Assembly: GCF_025860405.1 (NCBI RefSeq)
Contig: NZ_CP063785.1
Coordinates: 4,092,001-4,156,000, forward strand
Direction of reading: 5' to 3'
DNA length: 64,000 nucleotides
From: Tolypothrix sp. PCC 7712
GTDB lineage: Bacteria; Cyanobacteriota; Cyanobacteriia; Cyanobacteriales; Nostocaceae
Notes under the pieces: generated by a model
The model's database searches: none
Seen by the model: only the letters and a program-made list of their open reading frames with translations
Told to the model about the DNA's origin: nothing
Shown here: piece after piece, positions 43,847-52,836 of the stretch
Layout of the letters: every line of letters begins with the position of its first letter
Numbering within the stretch: the first letter of the stretch is position 1
Translations under genes and position numbers: made by a program

Positions 43847-45235
43847 CCCTCTTTTGTCACTCTAGGCAGAGGAAAAGTAGAAATCAGGGTGAATCAGGGA
43901 TATAAAAATTGAACTGGTGAGGCTATAAATAATAGATTGAAGTTTAAAAAAACCCAAAGCTAATTGAGGAATAGGAAAAACCGTTAACCAGGGATATATC
44001 AGATTAAATAAAGTAAAAGGTTGAATAATCAAACGAAGATTGTTAAGAATGTTCTTCCAGCCATTTCCATTATCCCACCAAGGATGTGAAACAAATTTTG
44101 ACTCTCGTTGTGATGGAGACTGAAACAGTTGCTCCGAATGCAGACTAACCATTAAATAAGCACTGCAAATAATTTCCCACCATCGCTCAATATCTGGGTA
44201 GTGAGTCAGGCGAAAATCTGACCAACCTAATTCATTCTTACTTTGTTTTAACCCGTACTCGACCCAAGTTCTTAAACCGTAAAAATTTCCAACTTCTCTT
44301 GGCGTAATGTCTGGATATTTACTCATCACATACCAAGTAGTGTTATCAGGCAAATTTTCTGGATCTGTAGTAATTTGCCAATATCTAAGTTCTCCACGTT
44401 TTCCCGGAATAATTTCTCTAATAAATCGATTTTCCCGACTCAAGTCAGAGAATACCCTTTGAAACTTCTGCCACTTTAAATATTGAATATGTTGTCGTGG
44501 AAGTATTTCTACATAATGATTTGACCGAATCGCTACTATATAGTTCAAGTTTAGTTCATCTAATACAGATATGAAATTCTTACCACTCTCTCCATATAAG
44601 CTATCTGCAAGTACTAAGTTGAATTTAAAACCCATTGATTGTAGCTTTTTTATCAGTATTGCTGCTATTTCTGGTTTAGTGCGGTACTTATCTCCTGCCT
44701 GTAATCTTTCCCTGGGTTTATACACTTCAAACAGTAATGGAAATGTCATCCCACAGAAAACACCATATACTGTCACTGCCACAATTCCATTATCTGTTTT
44801 TCCCAAATTTCCTATATACTGCCGTTTCACATAATCTGTCTTGCTCCCTTTCTTTTTATCCCCTGTCTCATCAATAATTAAAATGATTGGTCTACCTTTT
44901 AGCACTTGTAAAATTAACTCTAACCTTAAGGTTCTTAACTTTTCTATATCCCAAGGTGATGTAGTTAGAAAATGATGCAACCCTTGCTGGTTATCTAATC
45001 CTACGATTTTTGCTATTTCTGGCAATGTTTTACGTTTTAGATCAGAAATGCAGCCTACATGGAGATATTTAAAAGCCTCGAAACTCCTAACATCTGGAAA
45101 CAGACTTTTATACCACTGGCAATATTCGTCCACAAATTTGACTGTTGGTGCGGCTGGACGGGGCTGTACCATGCTCTGTGTCTTGGTTCTAGCATTTTTA
45201 CCTTATTATACTACTGCCAGAGTGACAAAACAGGG
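43847..45235 (-). mobile_element. intact IS701-family insertion sequence (1389 bp)
   Basis: The left end CCCTCTTTTGTCACTCTAGG (43847 on) and the right end, whose complement reads CCCTGTTTTGTCACTCTGG (from 45235), are imperfect terminal inverted repeats of about 22 bp. The direct repeat TTAA flanks both ends (43843-43846 and 45236-45239), matching the 4-bp YTAR target duplication known for the IS701 family. Removing the element restores AGATGCGATTAATCGCGTCT, a palindrome present elsewhere at 51978-52009. The transposase is full length, so the element may be active. Confidence 0.85.
43862..45172 (-). CDS. IS701-family transposase
   Basis: 436 aa, DDE transposase filling nearly the whole IS. 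The catalytic residues are in ILIIDETGDKKKG, VLADSLYGES and the late YGLRTWVEYGLKQSKNELGW motif, whose Glu is the third catalytic residue. The sequence has no frameshift or internal stop. The ATG is at 45170-45172, about 60 bp inside the right inverted repeat. It cuts and rejoins DNA at the IS ends. Confidence 0.92.
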   Translation of the reverse strand: MVQPRPAAPTVKFVDEYCQWYKSLFPDVRSFEAFKYLHVGCISDLKRKTLPEIAKIVGLDNQQGLHHFLTTSPWDIEKLRTLRLELILQVLKGRPIILIIDETGDKKKGSKTDYVKRQYIGNLGKTDNGIVAVTVYGVFCGMTFPLLFEVYKPRERLQAGDKYRTKPEIAAILIKKLQSMGFKFNLVLADSLYGESGKNFISVLDELNLNYIVAIRSNHYVEILPRQHIQYLKWQKFQRVFSDLSRENRFIREIIPGKRGELRYWQITTDPENLPDNTTWYVMSKYPDITPREVGNFYGLRTWVEYGLKQSKNELGWSDFRLTHYPDIERWWEIICSAYLMVSLHSEQLFQSPSQRESKFVSHPWWDNGNGWKNILNNLRLIIQPFTLFNLIYPWLTVFPIPQLALGFFKLQSIIYSLTSSIFISLIHPDFYFSSA

Positions 45236-45251
45236 TTAATCGCGTCTCTCC

Positions 45252-45285
45252 AACTTTTGACTTTTGACTTTTGACTTTTGACTTT
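45252..45285. repeat. (TTTTGAC)n heptamer array
   Basis: Four to five TTTTGAC copies just right of the IS target site and before the stop of the coiled-coil gene. Confidence 0.75.
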
Positions 45286-45287
45286 AA

Positions 45288-46850
45288 TTATTGCCGCTTC
45301 TGCCGAAAATTCGGTAACTCTACAGATGCCAAAGATTTACGTCCTTTGGGTGGACGTTGGGGATAAACCACTGGTGAGGGTGATGGATTGTCGTTAGCAG
45401 CGTCGCCTGATGCATTTTGATTGGCATTGGGGACATCTACTTGATTTATTTGGGGAATTTCTGCCCAATAGTCATCATTTTCTGGTGCCACTGTTGTGTT
45501 AGCAACAGGTTGAGTATTGGATTTTGCAGCCTTTTTCGCTGATGAAGAGATGTTATTTCCTTCTGTATTCTTAGAAGTTTTTGGAGTTGGTTTGCTTTCG
45601 CCTACAGCATTTGTTTCTTCTTCATCTGTAACTGTTTTAGCTACGGTTTCCCAAATAGTTACATCCTTAGCTGGCTGACTCTCTACAGTGATTTCAACAG
45701 TAGAATTTGGCGGTGTTGATGTAGGTTGAGCCGCAAAAAACATTTGGATGAGACTATCTAACTCATCAATGCTTGATGAACCGAGAGGTGAGATTGGTTG
45801 TGGTGGAGTCGAAGAATTTTCAGTGCTAGGCGATGAACTGACAAAGGGCGTTGATTCTGAAGCAGCCTCTGATTTAGCTGTAGTTGAAGTGTTTTCTCTG
45901 TTTGACCAATCCCAAGGCGAAGATGGAGTTACGCTTGGTTCATCTGTGGGATGTGAAGCTGCTGAAGATTCTTGAGAAGAATCATCTAAAGATTCCGATT
46001 CTGCTGACCAGGGCTTAATTGGCTGGGCATTGGGAAATAAAGACCGGGCTTTTTTCGTAAACCTTGACTGTCTATTAGTATTACGGGGACGATTTGTAGT
46101 ATCTTCGGAGGACTCATCACCAGTCACAGGCGGCTCTAAACATTTTTCTAGAGCTGCTTTAAATTGTAGGGTTTGGCGTTGTTGCCGCATTAGCCGAGTC
46201 CGCAACTCTCGGCAAGTGTTTTCTGATTGCAATAACTGCTGAGACTGTTCGCTATAGTTAGTTTGCAAAAGCGAACATTCACGTTCTAACTGCGCTAAAC
46301 GTTGTTGACTAATCTGTAACTGCGCTTTATAAGTTTCGATGAAAATTTCTTGACGCTGAACACCTTGAACAGCTGTTTCTAATTCCTCGAATAAAGATTT
46401 TATTTGTTCTTGAGCGGCATTGAGTTCCTGAGTTTGTTGGTTGAGCATGGACTCAGTGACACCAAAGCGTTTTTTCTGCCACTGTATAGCCTTTTGAGCA
46501 TCAGTTAATTCATCTTTCAGGTGTTCTACCTGCTCATACAAATCATCATTAGCGGAACGCAATTCTTGATTCAATGCCAGCAATTTCTGGAATTCTGCGT
46601 TTACCAAAAGTTGTTGTTGAATATCTGGTTCGGCAACCCAGTCTTGCTTGGTTGCATCTACTGGTAAATCTGGGGCTTGAGTCTCAGGCTGCTCGTCTTT
46701 TGCTGGCTGGAGAAGTAGCGGCTGTTGTTTTATATTCTCACTAGGCACAACAGCATAGAAAGGACAACTCGCCTCCTCCGTTTGTGGCGAATTAGCAGAA
46801 TTTAAGGATTCAATAAAAGCCCCATTATTTGAGGTTTCAGCTTCATTCAT
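45288..46850 (-). CDS. coiled-coil protein with low-complexity C-terminal half (520 aa)
   Basis: Not assigned to a known family. Residues about 75-245 form a long, Gln/Glu/Leu-rich coiled coil (LRSANDDLYEQVEHLKDEL...RQQRQTLQFKAALEKCLEPP). From about 250 on it is Ser/Thr/Pro/Glu-rich and probably disordered, ending in a basic patch (RPPKGRKSLASVELPNFRQKRQ). No signal peptide or membrane segment. It probably serves as a cytoplasmic scaffold. It sits on the same strand as dnaA, across the candidate origin. Confidence 0.8.
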   Translation of the reverse strand: MNEAETSNNGAFIESLNSANSPQTEEASCPFYAVVPSENIKQQPLLLQPAKDEQPETQAPDLPVDATKQDWVAEPDIQQQLLVNAEFQKLLALNQELRSANDDLYEQVEHLKDELTDAQKAIQWQKKRFGVTESMLNQQTQELNAAQEQIKSLFEELETAVQGVQRQEIFIETYKAQLQISQQRLAQLERECSLLQTNYSEQSQQLLQSENTCRELRTRLMRQQRQTLQFKAALEKCLEPPVTGDESSEDTTNRPRNTNRQSRFTKKARSLFPNAQPIKPWSAESESLDDSSQESSAASHPTDEPSVTPSSPWDWSNRENTSTTAKSEAASESTPFVSSSPSTENSSTPPQPISPLGSSSIDELDSLIQMFFAAQPTSTPPNSTVEITVESQPAKDVTIWETVAKTVTDEEETNAVGESKPTPKTSKNTEGNNISSSAKKAAKSNTQPVANTTVAPENDDYWAEIPQINQVDVPNANQNASGDAANDNPSPSPVVYPQRPPKGRKSLASVELPNFRQKRQ

Positions 46851-47753
46851 TACTATTGACCCACCTGCTTAAAAATGTTCAGCAGTGCTGGCGTTAGCAT
46901 TGCTTATCGATTGTGTCTGACGGGGTTGACGCAATTAGCGAGGGAAAACCTGAGAAGCCCCTAATCGTAGATGTGGAAAGAGTGATAGAGACCAAGTCTA
47001 ACTCTCGTCCAGCATAAGTAATTAACTCACTAAATTCAGTGTTCCCCATTTTGCATCTAGAACTGATGACGTTATAACATTACAAGGTTATTCACCGCCA
47101 ACATAAGGATGTCGGGAGAATCTGGTTTAGATGCGGATAGTAGATGTGATTTTGCTTGATGTTCAACAATAGTTATTAGCTAATAACTCACTGGCACGAA
47201 TTTATGCACTAAGAAAGCCTTAGTGCTGTATTTAATTTAGCAAACAGCCTACCCCCAAGCGCAACTAACACTTGTTCGGTTAAAGACTGAAGAAGAAGAG
47301 ACAGGGGGCTGAGGCGCAAGAAGCAGGGGGCTGGGGGAATTTACAAAGATTGCAAGCTCTTAAAGTGTGTTTTTAAACTATCACGACAAAATAATGTAGG
47401 CGATCGCAGTTTCAGTAGCAATACTGCTCTGTTAAGGATTTTCAAGTTGGAATTTGGTTTGGGGAAAAGGAGAAAGGGTAAGGGTTAAAGGTTTTTCCTG
47501 CCCTTTTCCCTTTAACCGACAAGTATTGATATCCGTAGCTTGCTAAATTTTTTGGTAACTAATCAAATTTTCATCTACGTAGTAAGTTGTTTCTGATAAC
47601 GTAATTTTTGATTAGCGATTTTTATCAATATAAAAACCGTTTCCAAGTATTACCTGATTCTGATTGTTGAGTAAAACATACTGACATTCTCTACAGCAAT
47701 GGTATGAAAATATATCTTTGTTTTTTCCTCTTCCCTGGTTTCAAGACATTAGC
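46851..47753. other. 900-bp non-coding region left of the DnaA-box cluster
   Basis: No frame with coding character was found. It holds GGGGGCTG-type repeats (about 47304-47336) and an inverted repeat around GGTTAAAGG and CCCTTTAACC (47484-47519). It probably carries the promoter of the coiled-coil gene and part of the origin region. Confidence 0.45.
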
Positions 47754-48038
47754 TGTGGAAATTGTGGATAACTTCTTTCTAATTTATGTTGAAGGGAATT
47801 TCATCACTTACTACCTGTGGAAAACTTGTGGAAAAACCCCTCAACTTTTCCACAAGGTATATATACTTAATTGAAGTTTTCACTCCAAAATATCAAGTTT
47901 TTCCCAAAATTTTCCTTAAATAATAAGTTTTTTTCCACAATCTAATAAAAATTTAATATATTTTTATACTTAACTTAATATTCAAGATGAATTACTCGAC
48001 TGTCAAAGTCAAATATAGATAGTCATGCCTGTGGAAAA
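47754..48038. other. oriC: candidate chromosomal origin (oriC) with a DnaA-box cluster
   Basis: Seven DnaA-box-like 9-mers in 285 bp. One is the perfect TTATCCACA on the minus strand (TGTGGATAA, 47763-47771). TTTTCCACA-type boxes lie at 47816-47824, 47827-47835, 47846-47854, 47931-47939 and 48030-48038, and an ATTTCCACA-type box at 47754-47762. A very AT-rich stretch (about 47900-47995) could be the unwinding element. The cluster lies immediately downstream of the dnaA stop. DnaA-box clusters beside dnaA mark replication origins in many bacteria. Strand composition change (GC skew) was not computed. Confidence 0.78.
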
Positions 48039-48064
48039 CTGCCAGTAAACTTGCTCGTTAAATT

Positions 48065-49435
48065 TTAAGAGCGGCTATTTATATTAATGCGATCGCTCAG
48101 TTGACGGAGGGTATTTACTAAAGTGCGATCGCTTTCTCGCAGCTGGGCGATTTTATCACAACTGTAAATCACCGTTGTATGATCTTTACCACCAAATTCT
48201 TCACCAATTCTCGGCAAACTCAGATCTGTATGTTGCCGCATTAGATACATACCTATTTGACGCGCCCAGCTAATTTCTCTGCGCCGGGAGTTGCTTTTTA
48301 AGTCTTCTACTGCAATATCAAAATTCTCAGCCACTACCTTTAAAATTACCTCTGGGGTAGCGGCTACTTTTTCACTAGGAGTTTCTAAAACTGGGGCAAT
48401 ACTTTCTACTGTCATGGGTAAACCCCAAATCGAGATATAAGCCAGCGCCCGAATTAAAGCCCCTTCCAATTCGCGAATATTAGAAGTGTAATTAGAAGCA
48501 ATATATTCGATTACATCTGTAGTAAGCCGAATATTTTCGTATTCAGCCTTTTTTTGGAGAATTGCCATCCTGGTTTCTAAATTTGGTGGTTGGATGTCAG
48601 CAATCAAGCCCATAGAAAACCGAGAACAAAGTCTTTCCTGAAGCCGAGGAATTTGGTTAGGAGGGCGATCGGAGGCGATGACAACTTGCTTACCCGCCTC
48701 ATGTAAAGTATTAAAAGTATGAAAAAATTCTTCTTGAGTGTACTCTTTGCCTTCCAGGAACTGAATATCATCCACTAATAAAATATCAGCCGCCCGATAA
48801 TGCTCTCGAAAACTTTGCATACTATCCTTACGGATGGCTGTAATTAAATCATTAGTAAACTGCTCAGTTGAGACATAAAATATTTTAGAATCAGAACAAA
48901 TTTCCCAGCGATAATGGCCAATAGCTTGCATGAGGTGGGTTTTACCTAAACCAACGCCACCACATAAAAATAAAGGATTAAACTCCCTCCCCGGAGATTC
49001 TGCAACCGCCAATGATGCGGCATGAGCCATACGATTGTTAGCGCCAACTACAAAGCGTGAAAAGACATACTTAGTATTTAATTCATGGGTTTTTTGCTGA
49101 GGTTTGGGAATACTTTCGGGAATATTAGATGGTGGTGGTAATTCCCAAGGTGCTTCCCGTTCCTGCAAAGGAGACATTTCATTACCTTGAGCAACGGTAA
49201 TGTAAATTTCTACAGGATATCCGAGAATATCTTGCACAACATGAGCGATGGTATTTATGTAATATTTCTGTAACCAATTACGTGCAAAAGGATTAGGTGT
49301 GCAGACTACTAAACAATTATTTTCTAATCGCTCCGCACTAGCAGTTTTAATCCAAGTTTCAAAGGTAGGACGGGATAATTCAAGCTGTAAGCGCTCTAAT
49401 ACCTGACTCCACAAATTGTCTAGAGGAATTTCCAT
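48065..49435 (-). CDS. dnaA: chromosomal replication initiator protein DnaA
   Basis: 456 aa with all four domains: N-terminal oligomerisation domain I (about 1-85), a short Pro-rich linker (about 95-118), AAA+ domain III (about 120-335) and C-terminal DNA-binding domain IV (about 350-456). Walker A is GGVGLGKT (159-166) and Walker B is ILLVDDIQFLEGK. The DnaA signature reads GGKDHTTVIYSCDKI near 430. It binds the 9-mer boxes and opens the origin; such boxes cluster directly past its 3' end. The ATG at 49433-49435 gives the usual MEIPLDNLW start. Confidence 0.98.
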   Translation of the reverse strand: MEIPLDNLWSQVLERLQLELSRPTFETWIKTASAERLENNCLVVCTPNPFARNWLQKYYINTIAHVVQDILGYPVEIYITVAQGNEMSPLQEREAPWELPPPSNIPESIPKPQQKTHELNTKYVFSRFVVGANNRMAHAASLAVAESPGREFNPLFLCGGVGLGKTHLMQAIGHYRWEICSDSKIFYVSTEQFTNDLITAIRKDSMQSFREHYRAADILLVDDIQFLEGKEYTQEEFFHTFNTLHEAGKQVVIASDRPPNQIPRLQERLCSRFSMGLIADIQPPNLETRMAILQKKAEYENIRLTTDVIEYIASNYTSNIRELEGALIRALAYISIWGLPMTVESIAPVLETPSEKVAATPEVILKVVAENFDIAVEDLKSNSRRREISWARQIGMYLMRQHTDLSLPRIGEEFGGKDHTTVIYSCDKIAQLRESDRTLVNTLRQLSDRININSRS

Positions 49436-49787
49436 GATCTACCACCTTGGCTGCTAATCGTCACAATATAAGATAAGTATCTAAACAGAATTAATTACAC
49501 ACATTGTTTTTTGTTCCCTGTTGACTGCTCCCTGTTCCTTGTTCCCTCTCTCGATAAATTTCATTTTGCCCAACGACTGACAAGCCAGCACCAATTTAGC
49601 ATTCAGATGCTCTAGACCTGGAACCAGCTTTTAAGTTGTAATCATTTTGGGGCATACCCAGTAGGCAAGATCCTACCACCCACTGACTAACACGGAGAAG
49701 CAAAGACACATGAAGATCAACAAAAGTTGCTGTGCAGCCCAAATTATTGATACCAAAGGTTTACCCCAAAAGCAGGAAAGAAATAAT
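49436..49787. other. divergent promoter region of dnaA and the HtrA gene
   Basis: About 350 bp. A TTGTTCCCTG/CTCCCTGTTCC STRR lies at 49505-49552. An in-frame ATG for the protease exists at 49710, but the later ATG at 49788 has the better ribosome-binding site. Confidence 0.4.
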
Positions 49788-50981
49788 ATGATGTCAATGC
49801 TCTTAAAAGTCAGTTTAGTGGTATTTCTGGGAGGTTGCTCTCTTCTACCTAGCAAGACCGTTGAAAAACAAGGAACTGATGCTCAGTCACAAGTAGCACC
49901 TCAAAATCCAACTAACCCTGATCCCACAATTGCGCCACCGGCAATTTTTTCATCTTCTAACGATCCTAACTTTGTGGTGGGAGTAGTACAAAAAGTTGGC
50001 TCGGCTGTAGTTCGGATTGATTCTTCTCGAACTGTTACCTCTCAGACACCAGATGAATTTGACGATCCATTTTTTCGGCGGTTTTTTGGCGAGATACCAT
50101 CTCAGCCGCGACAAAGAATAGAACGTGGTAGTGGTTCCGGATTTATTATTAATTCTTCTGGGCAAATTTTGACCAATTCCCACGTAGTAGACGGCGCTGA
50201 TAGTGTAAGTGTCATTCTCAAAGATGGGCGGACTTTTAACGGTAAAGTACTGGGAGAAGATCCGGTAACTGATGTAGCTGTGATCAAAATTGAGGCGAAT
50301 AACCTGCCAACTCTAGCTTTAGGTAACTCCGATGCTTTGCAACCAGGGGAGGCTGTAATCGCTATTGGTAATCCTTTAGGATTAAATAATACAGTCACAT
50401 CTGGAATTATTAGTGCTACTGGTCGCTCTAGCAGTGATATTGGTGCTAGTGATAAGCGTGTTGATTATATTCAAACTGATGCAGCAATTAATCCTGGTAA
50501 CTCTGGCGGCCCGTTGCTGAATGTACGCGGTCAAGTAATTGGGATGAACACAGCAATTATTCGTGGTGCTCAAGGTTTGGGATTTGCCATTCCTATCAAT
50601 ACTGCACAAAGAATTGCCCAAGAGTTAATTGCGACTGGAAAAGTCGAGCATCCTTATTTGGGTGTGCAAATGGTGACGCTAACACCAGAAATTCGCGACA
50701 GAATTAATAATGAATTAGGCGATCGCATTAATCTCACTGCTGATAAAGGCGTTTTATTAGTTAATATTGTGCCCCGTTCTCCCGCCGCCGTTGCTGGATT
50801 AAGAACTGGTGATGTGATTCGGAGTATTGATAGTCAGCCTGTCAATAAAATAGAAGACGTGCAAAAGCTCGTAGAAAATAGCAAAATCGGTAATCCTTTA
50901 CAAATGCAAGTAGAACGAGATGGGAAAGTTACTCAAGTAGCAGTCAAACCCGCGCCTTTACCCATCCGCCGTGAAAGTTGA
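49788..50981 (+). CDS. HtrA/Deg-family serine protease with PDZ domain
   Basis: 397 aa from the ATG at 49788, preceded by AGGAAAG; an in-frame ATG at 49710 would add 26 residues ahead of the signal. The N terminus MMSMLLKVSLVVFLGGC has a lipobox with Cys17, so it is probably a lipoprotein facing the periplasm. The trypsin-like domain (about 60-275) has the complete triad His132 (TNSHVV), Asp162 (DVAVI) and Ser239 (GNSGGP). One PDZ domain (about 285-385) follows. These proteases degrade or refold damaged envelope proteins. It resembles HhoA/HhoB/HtrA of cyanobacteria; which one cannot be decided here. Confidence 0.93.
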   Translation: MMSMLLKVSLVVFLGGCSLLPSKTVEKQGTDAQSQVAPQNPTNPDPTIAPPAIFSSSNDPNFVVGVVQKVGSAVVRIDSSRTVTSQTPDEFDDPFFRRFFGEIPSQPRQRIERGSGSGFIINSSGQILTNSHVVDGADSVSVILKDGRTFNGKVLGEDPVTDVAVIKIEANNLPTLALGNSDALQPGEAVIAIGNPLGLNNTVTSGIISATGRSSSDIGASDKRVDYIQTDAAINPGNSGGPLLNVRGQVIGMNTAIIRGAQGLGFAIPINTAQRIAQELIATGKVEHPYLGVQMVTLTPEIRDRINNELGDRINLTADKGVLLVNIVPRSPAAVAGLRTGDVIRSIDSQPVNKIEDVQKLVENSKIGNPLQMQVERDGKVTQVAVKPAPLPIRRES

Positions 50982-51410
50982 TTGTATCTCAAAGTTTCAA
51001 ATTAAATTACTAATCACGCCTAATGTGTCTGCTTATGCAAAATGCTTTGTCAGCTTGTATGAACCAACCATTATAGGTTGGGTAATGCTCGTTAATGGAC
51101 TGCCAAATTAAAAAATAATCAATCACTATAGCCAGCAGGACAATTAGGGGAAGCAAGGGTAACAGGCAAGAAGAATATACAAATCTGCTTTAGTTTTTAC
51201 AAATGAAATCGGAATGCTAGAGGCTGGGTAATCCCCACTTTAATATGTGGGTTTTTCAATTAAATTTGACTGCTATAATGAGTCAATAAACTTGCAATAA
51301 TATATATCTTATCAATTATATTTGTTTAAATGGTAGAGATAAATATCAAAGTTTTCAATCCCATATATTTGATGTTTAAATAAGTGATTATTTATTAAGG
51401 AGTTTATTCG
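50982..51410. other. 430-bp spacer between the protease and def
   Basis: AT-rich, with a weak terminator-like hairpin and a strong TAAGGAG ribosome-binding site at 51396-51402 for def. No gene recognised. Confidence 0.4.
51234..51256 (+). terminator. weak Rho-independent-type hairpin
   Basis: CCCAC (51234-51238) pairs with GTGGG (51247-51251) and is followed by TTTTT. The stem is only 5 bp and lies about 250 bp past the protease stop. Confidence 0.35.
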
Positions 51411-51944
51411 ATGGCTGAATTAATGCCAATTATTCAATTAGGTAATCCCATACTACGCCAAACGGCTAGCTTAATTGATAATATTCAAGATGAGGTTGTA
51501 CAGAACCTAATTGAAAATTTACTAGTAACTGTTGCCCAATCTAACGGTGTGGGAATTGCCGCACCGCAAATTGCAGAGTCTTATCGTTTATTTATTGTGG
51601 CTTCTCGCCCTAATCCCAGATATCCCAACGCTCCAGAGATGGCACCTACAGCAATGATCAATCCCAGAATTATTGGTCATTCTACAGAAGTAGTTAAAGG
51701 TTGGGAAGGTTGTTTAAGCGTTCCTGGTATTAGAGGTTTAGTTCCCAGATATCAAACAATTCAAGTAGAATATACTGACCGCTATGGTGAATTGCAACAG
51801 CAAGAACTCACGGATTTTGTGGCGCGAATTTTTCAGCATGAATACGATCACCTCGACGGAATTGTCTTTGTTGATCGCTTAGAAAGTACTCAGGACATGA
51901 TTACAGAACAAGAATATCAACAGCGAATAGTTAATAATCTTTAA
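51411..51944 (+). CDS. def: peptide deformylase
   Basis: 177 aa. Removes the formyl group from the N-terminal Met of new proteins. The three metal and active-site motifs are complete: GVGIAAPQ (46-53), WEGCLSVP with Cys101, and HEYDHLDG (143-150), with His143 and His147 as metal ligands and Glu144 as catalytic base. TAAGGAG sits 8 nt upstream of the ATG. The protein resembles the common bacterial type. It is convergent with the TetR gene. Confidence 0.97.
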   Translation: MAELMPIIQLGNPILRQTASLIDNIQDEVVQNLIENLLVTVAQSNGVGIAAPQIAESYRLFIVASRPNPRYPNAPEMAPTAMINPRIIGHSTEVVKGWEGCLSVPGIRGLVPRYQTIQVEYTDRYGELQQQELTDFVARIFQHEYDHLDGIVFVDRLESTQDMITEQEYQQRIVNNL

Positions 51945-51977
51945 TTTGTTTACCTCGTCTACTTTGAGAGTGCTGAG

Positions 51978-52009
51978 TTGTACAGACGCGATTAATCGCG
52001 TCTGTACAA
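51978..52009. repeat. 32-bp perfect palindrome
   Basis: The half-site TTGTACAGACGCGATT (51978-51993) is followed at once by its exact complement (51994-52009). Its core AGACGCGATTAATCGCGTCT is also the sequence into which the IS at 43847 inserted. It is a dispersed repeat lying 34 bp past def, where it may also act as a transcription terminator. Confidence 0.8.
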
Positions 52010-52098
52010 GAGGGCGGGGGAAAAATCCCATTTCAGCTTTCATACATAGTGGTGAATTTTCATTCATTATGACTAGCTTGAACATCTGAATAGAAGAA

Positions 52099-52136
52099 GG
52101 GGAAAGAGTAAAAGTTTTCCCTTTTACCCTTTCCCC
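52099..52136. terminator. 16-bp hairpin between convergent def and tetR-type gene
   Basis: GGGGAAAGAGTAAAAG (52099-52114) pairs with CTTTTACCCTTTCCCC (52121-52136) with one mismatch and a 6-nt loop. Its position between converging genes suggests two-way termination. It is partly built of STRR-like units. Confidence 0.55.
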
Positions 52137-52184
52137 CTTCCCCTTTCCCCCTGAAAAACGTTTACTTTAATTGTGCTTCCCTAA

Positions 52185-52739
52185 TTAAATTGGTACAACC
52201 CTACAGAGTTCTTTTGGGAGTTGCTGAATTACACGCTGAAAGGGAGCCGAATCTTCTAAGCCCTGGGATAAAATTAGCGAACCTTGAATAGCGATCGCAG
52301 CATCTTCAGCTCGTTGTTTAGCTAGTTCTTTATCCATACCCGCTTCAATCAACACACTGGCGATCGCATCAATCCAGCCCTGAAATAATTCTTGTACTTT
52401 ACGGTGAAATACATCTCTTGCTGAACCTAGCAACAAGATGGCGAACACACATGGCTGCTTTCCTCCCTCATAAAGTTCGTTGAGGCGATCGCACATTCGC
52501 TGCAATTTTGTCACAGCATCTCCTTCACTCTGAAGAGATGGCAGGATATTTTCTACTAACCATCGTTCTAGATAATCTAGTACCGCCTCCACCATCTCAT
52601 CTTTACCGCCGGGGAAGTGGTGGTAAAGGCTAGCTTTTCCTAGTCCAGTGGCTTCCGAAATCTTGGCTAGGGTTGCGCCATCATAACCATACTGCCGAAA
52701 TAGCTGCAACAGACAGGGAATATAAGTCTCTTTAGGCAT
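52185..52739 (-). CDS. TetR/AcrR-family transcriptional repressor
   Basis: 184 aa. The N-terminal helix-turn-helix (about 8-50: LLQLFRQYGYDGATLAKISEATGLGKASLYHHFPGGKDEM) is typical of TetR proteins and the remainder is the helical ligand domain. It is divergent from the glutathione S-transferase gene with 97 bp between starts. Two near-identical palindromes in that gap overlap the promoter of the transferase gene and are its likely operators. The ligand is unknown; such regulators often respond to electrophilic or toxic compounds, which would fit the transferase. Confidence 0.93.
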   Translation of the reverse strand: MPKETYIPCLLQLFRQYGYDGATLAKISEATGLGKASLYHHFPGGKDEMVEAVLDYLERWLVENILPSLQSEGDAVTKLQRMCDRLNELYEGGKQPCVFAILLLGSARDVFHRKVQELFQGWIDAIASVLIEAGMDKELAKQRAEDAAIAIQGSLILSQGLEDSAPFQRVIQQLPKELCRVVPI

Positions 52740-52763
52740 TTTTATAGGGTGAGCAATTATCTG

Positions 52764-52792
52764 TTGACATTATACCGAACGAACGGTACAGT
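52764..52792 (+). promoter_or_regulatory. promoter of the GST operon
   Basis: TTGACA (52764-52769) and TACAGT (52787-52792) are separated by 17 bp, a near-consensus sigma-70-type promoter reading toward the GST gene. Confidence 0.68.
52773..52788. promoter_or_regulatory. operator 1 of the TetR-type regulator
   Basis: TACCGAACGAACGGTA is an inverted repeat (TACCG and CGGTA) filling the spacer between -35 and -10. A bound repressor would block RNA polymerase directly. Confidence 0.68.
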
Positions 52793-52799
52793 AATTCTA

Positions 52800-52815
52800 G
52801 ACCGAACGGACGGTA
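52800..52815. promoter_or_regulatory. operator 2 of the TetR-type regulator
   Basis: GACCGAACGGACGGTA, a second copy differing at two positions from operator 1 and starting 27 bp downstream of it. It covers the expected transcription start region. Confidence 0.65.
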
Positions 52816-52836
52816 CAAAAAGATTGGGACTAACTC

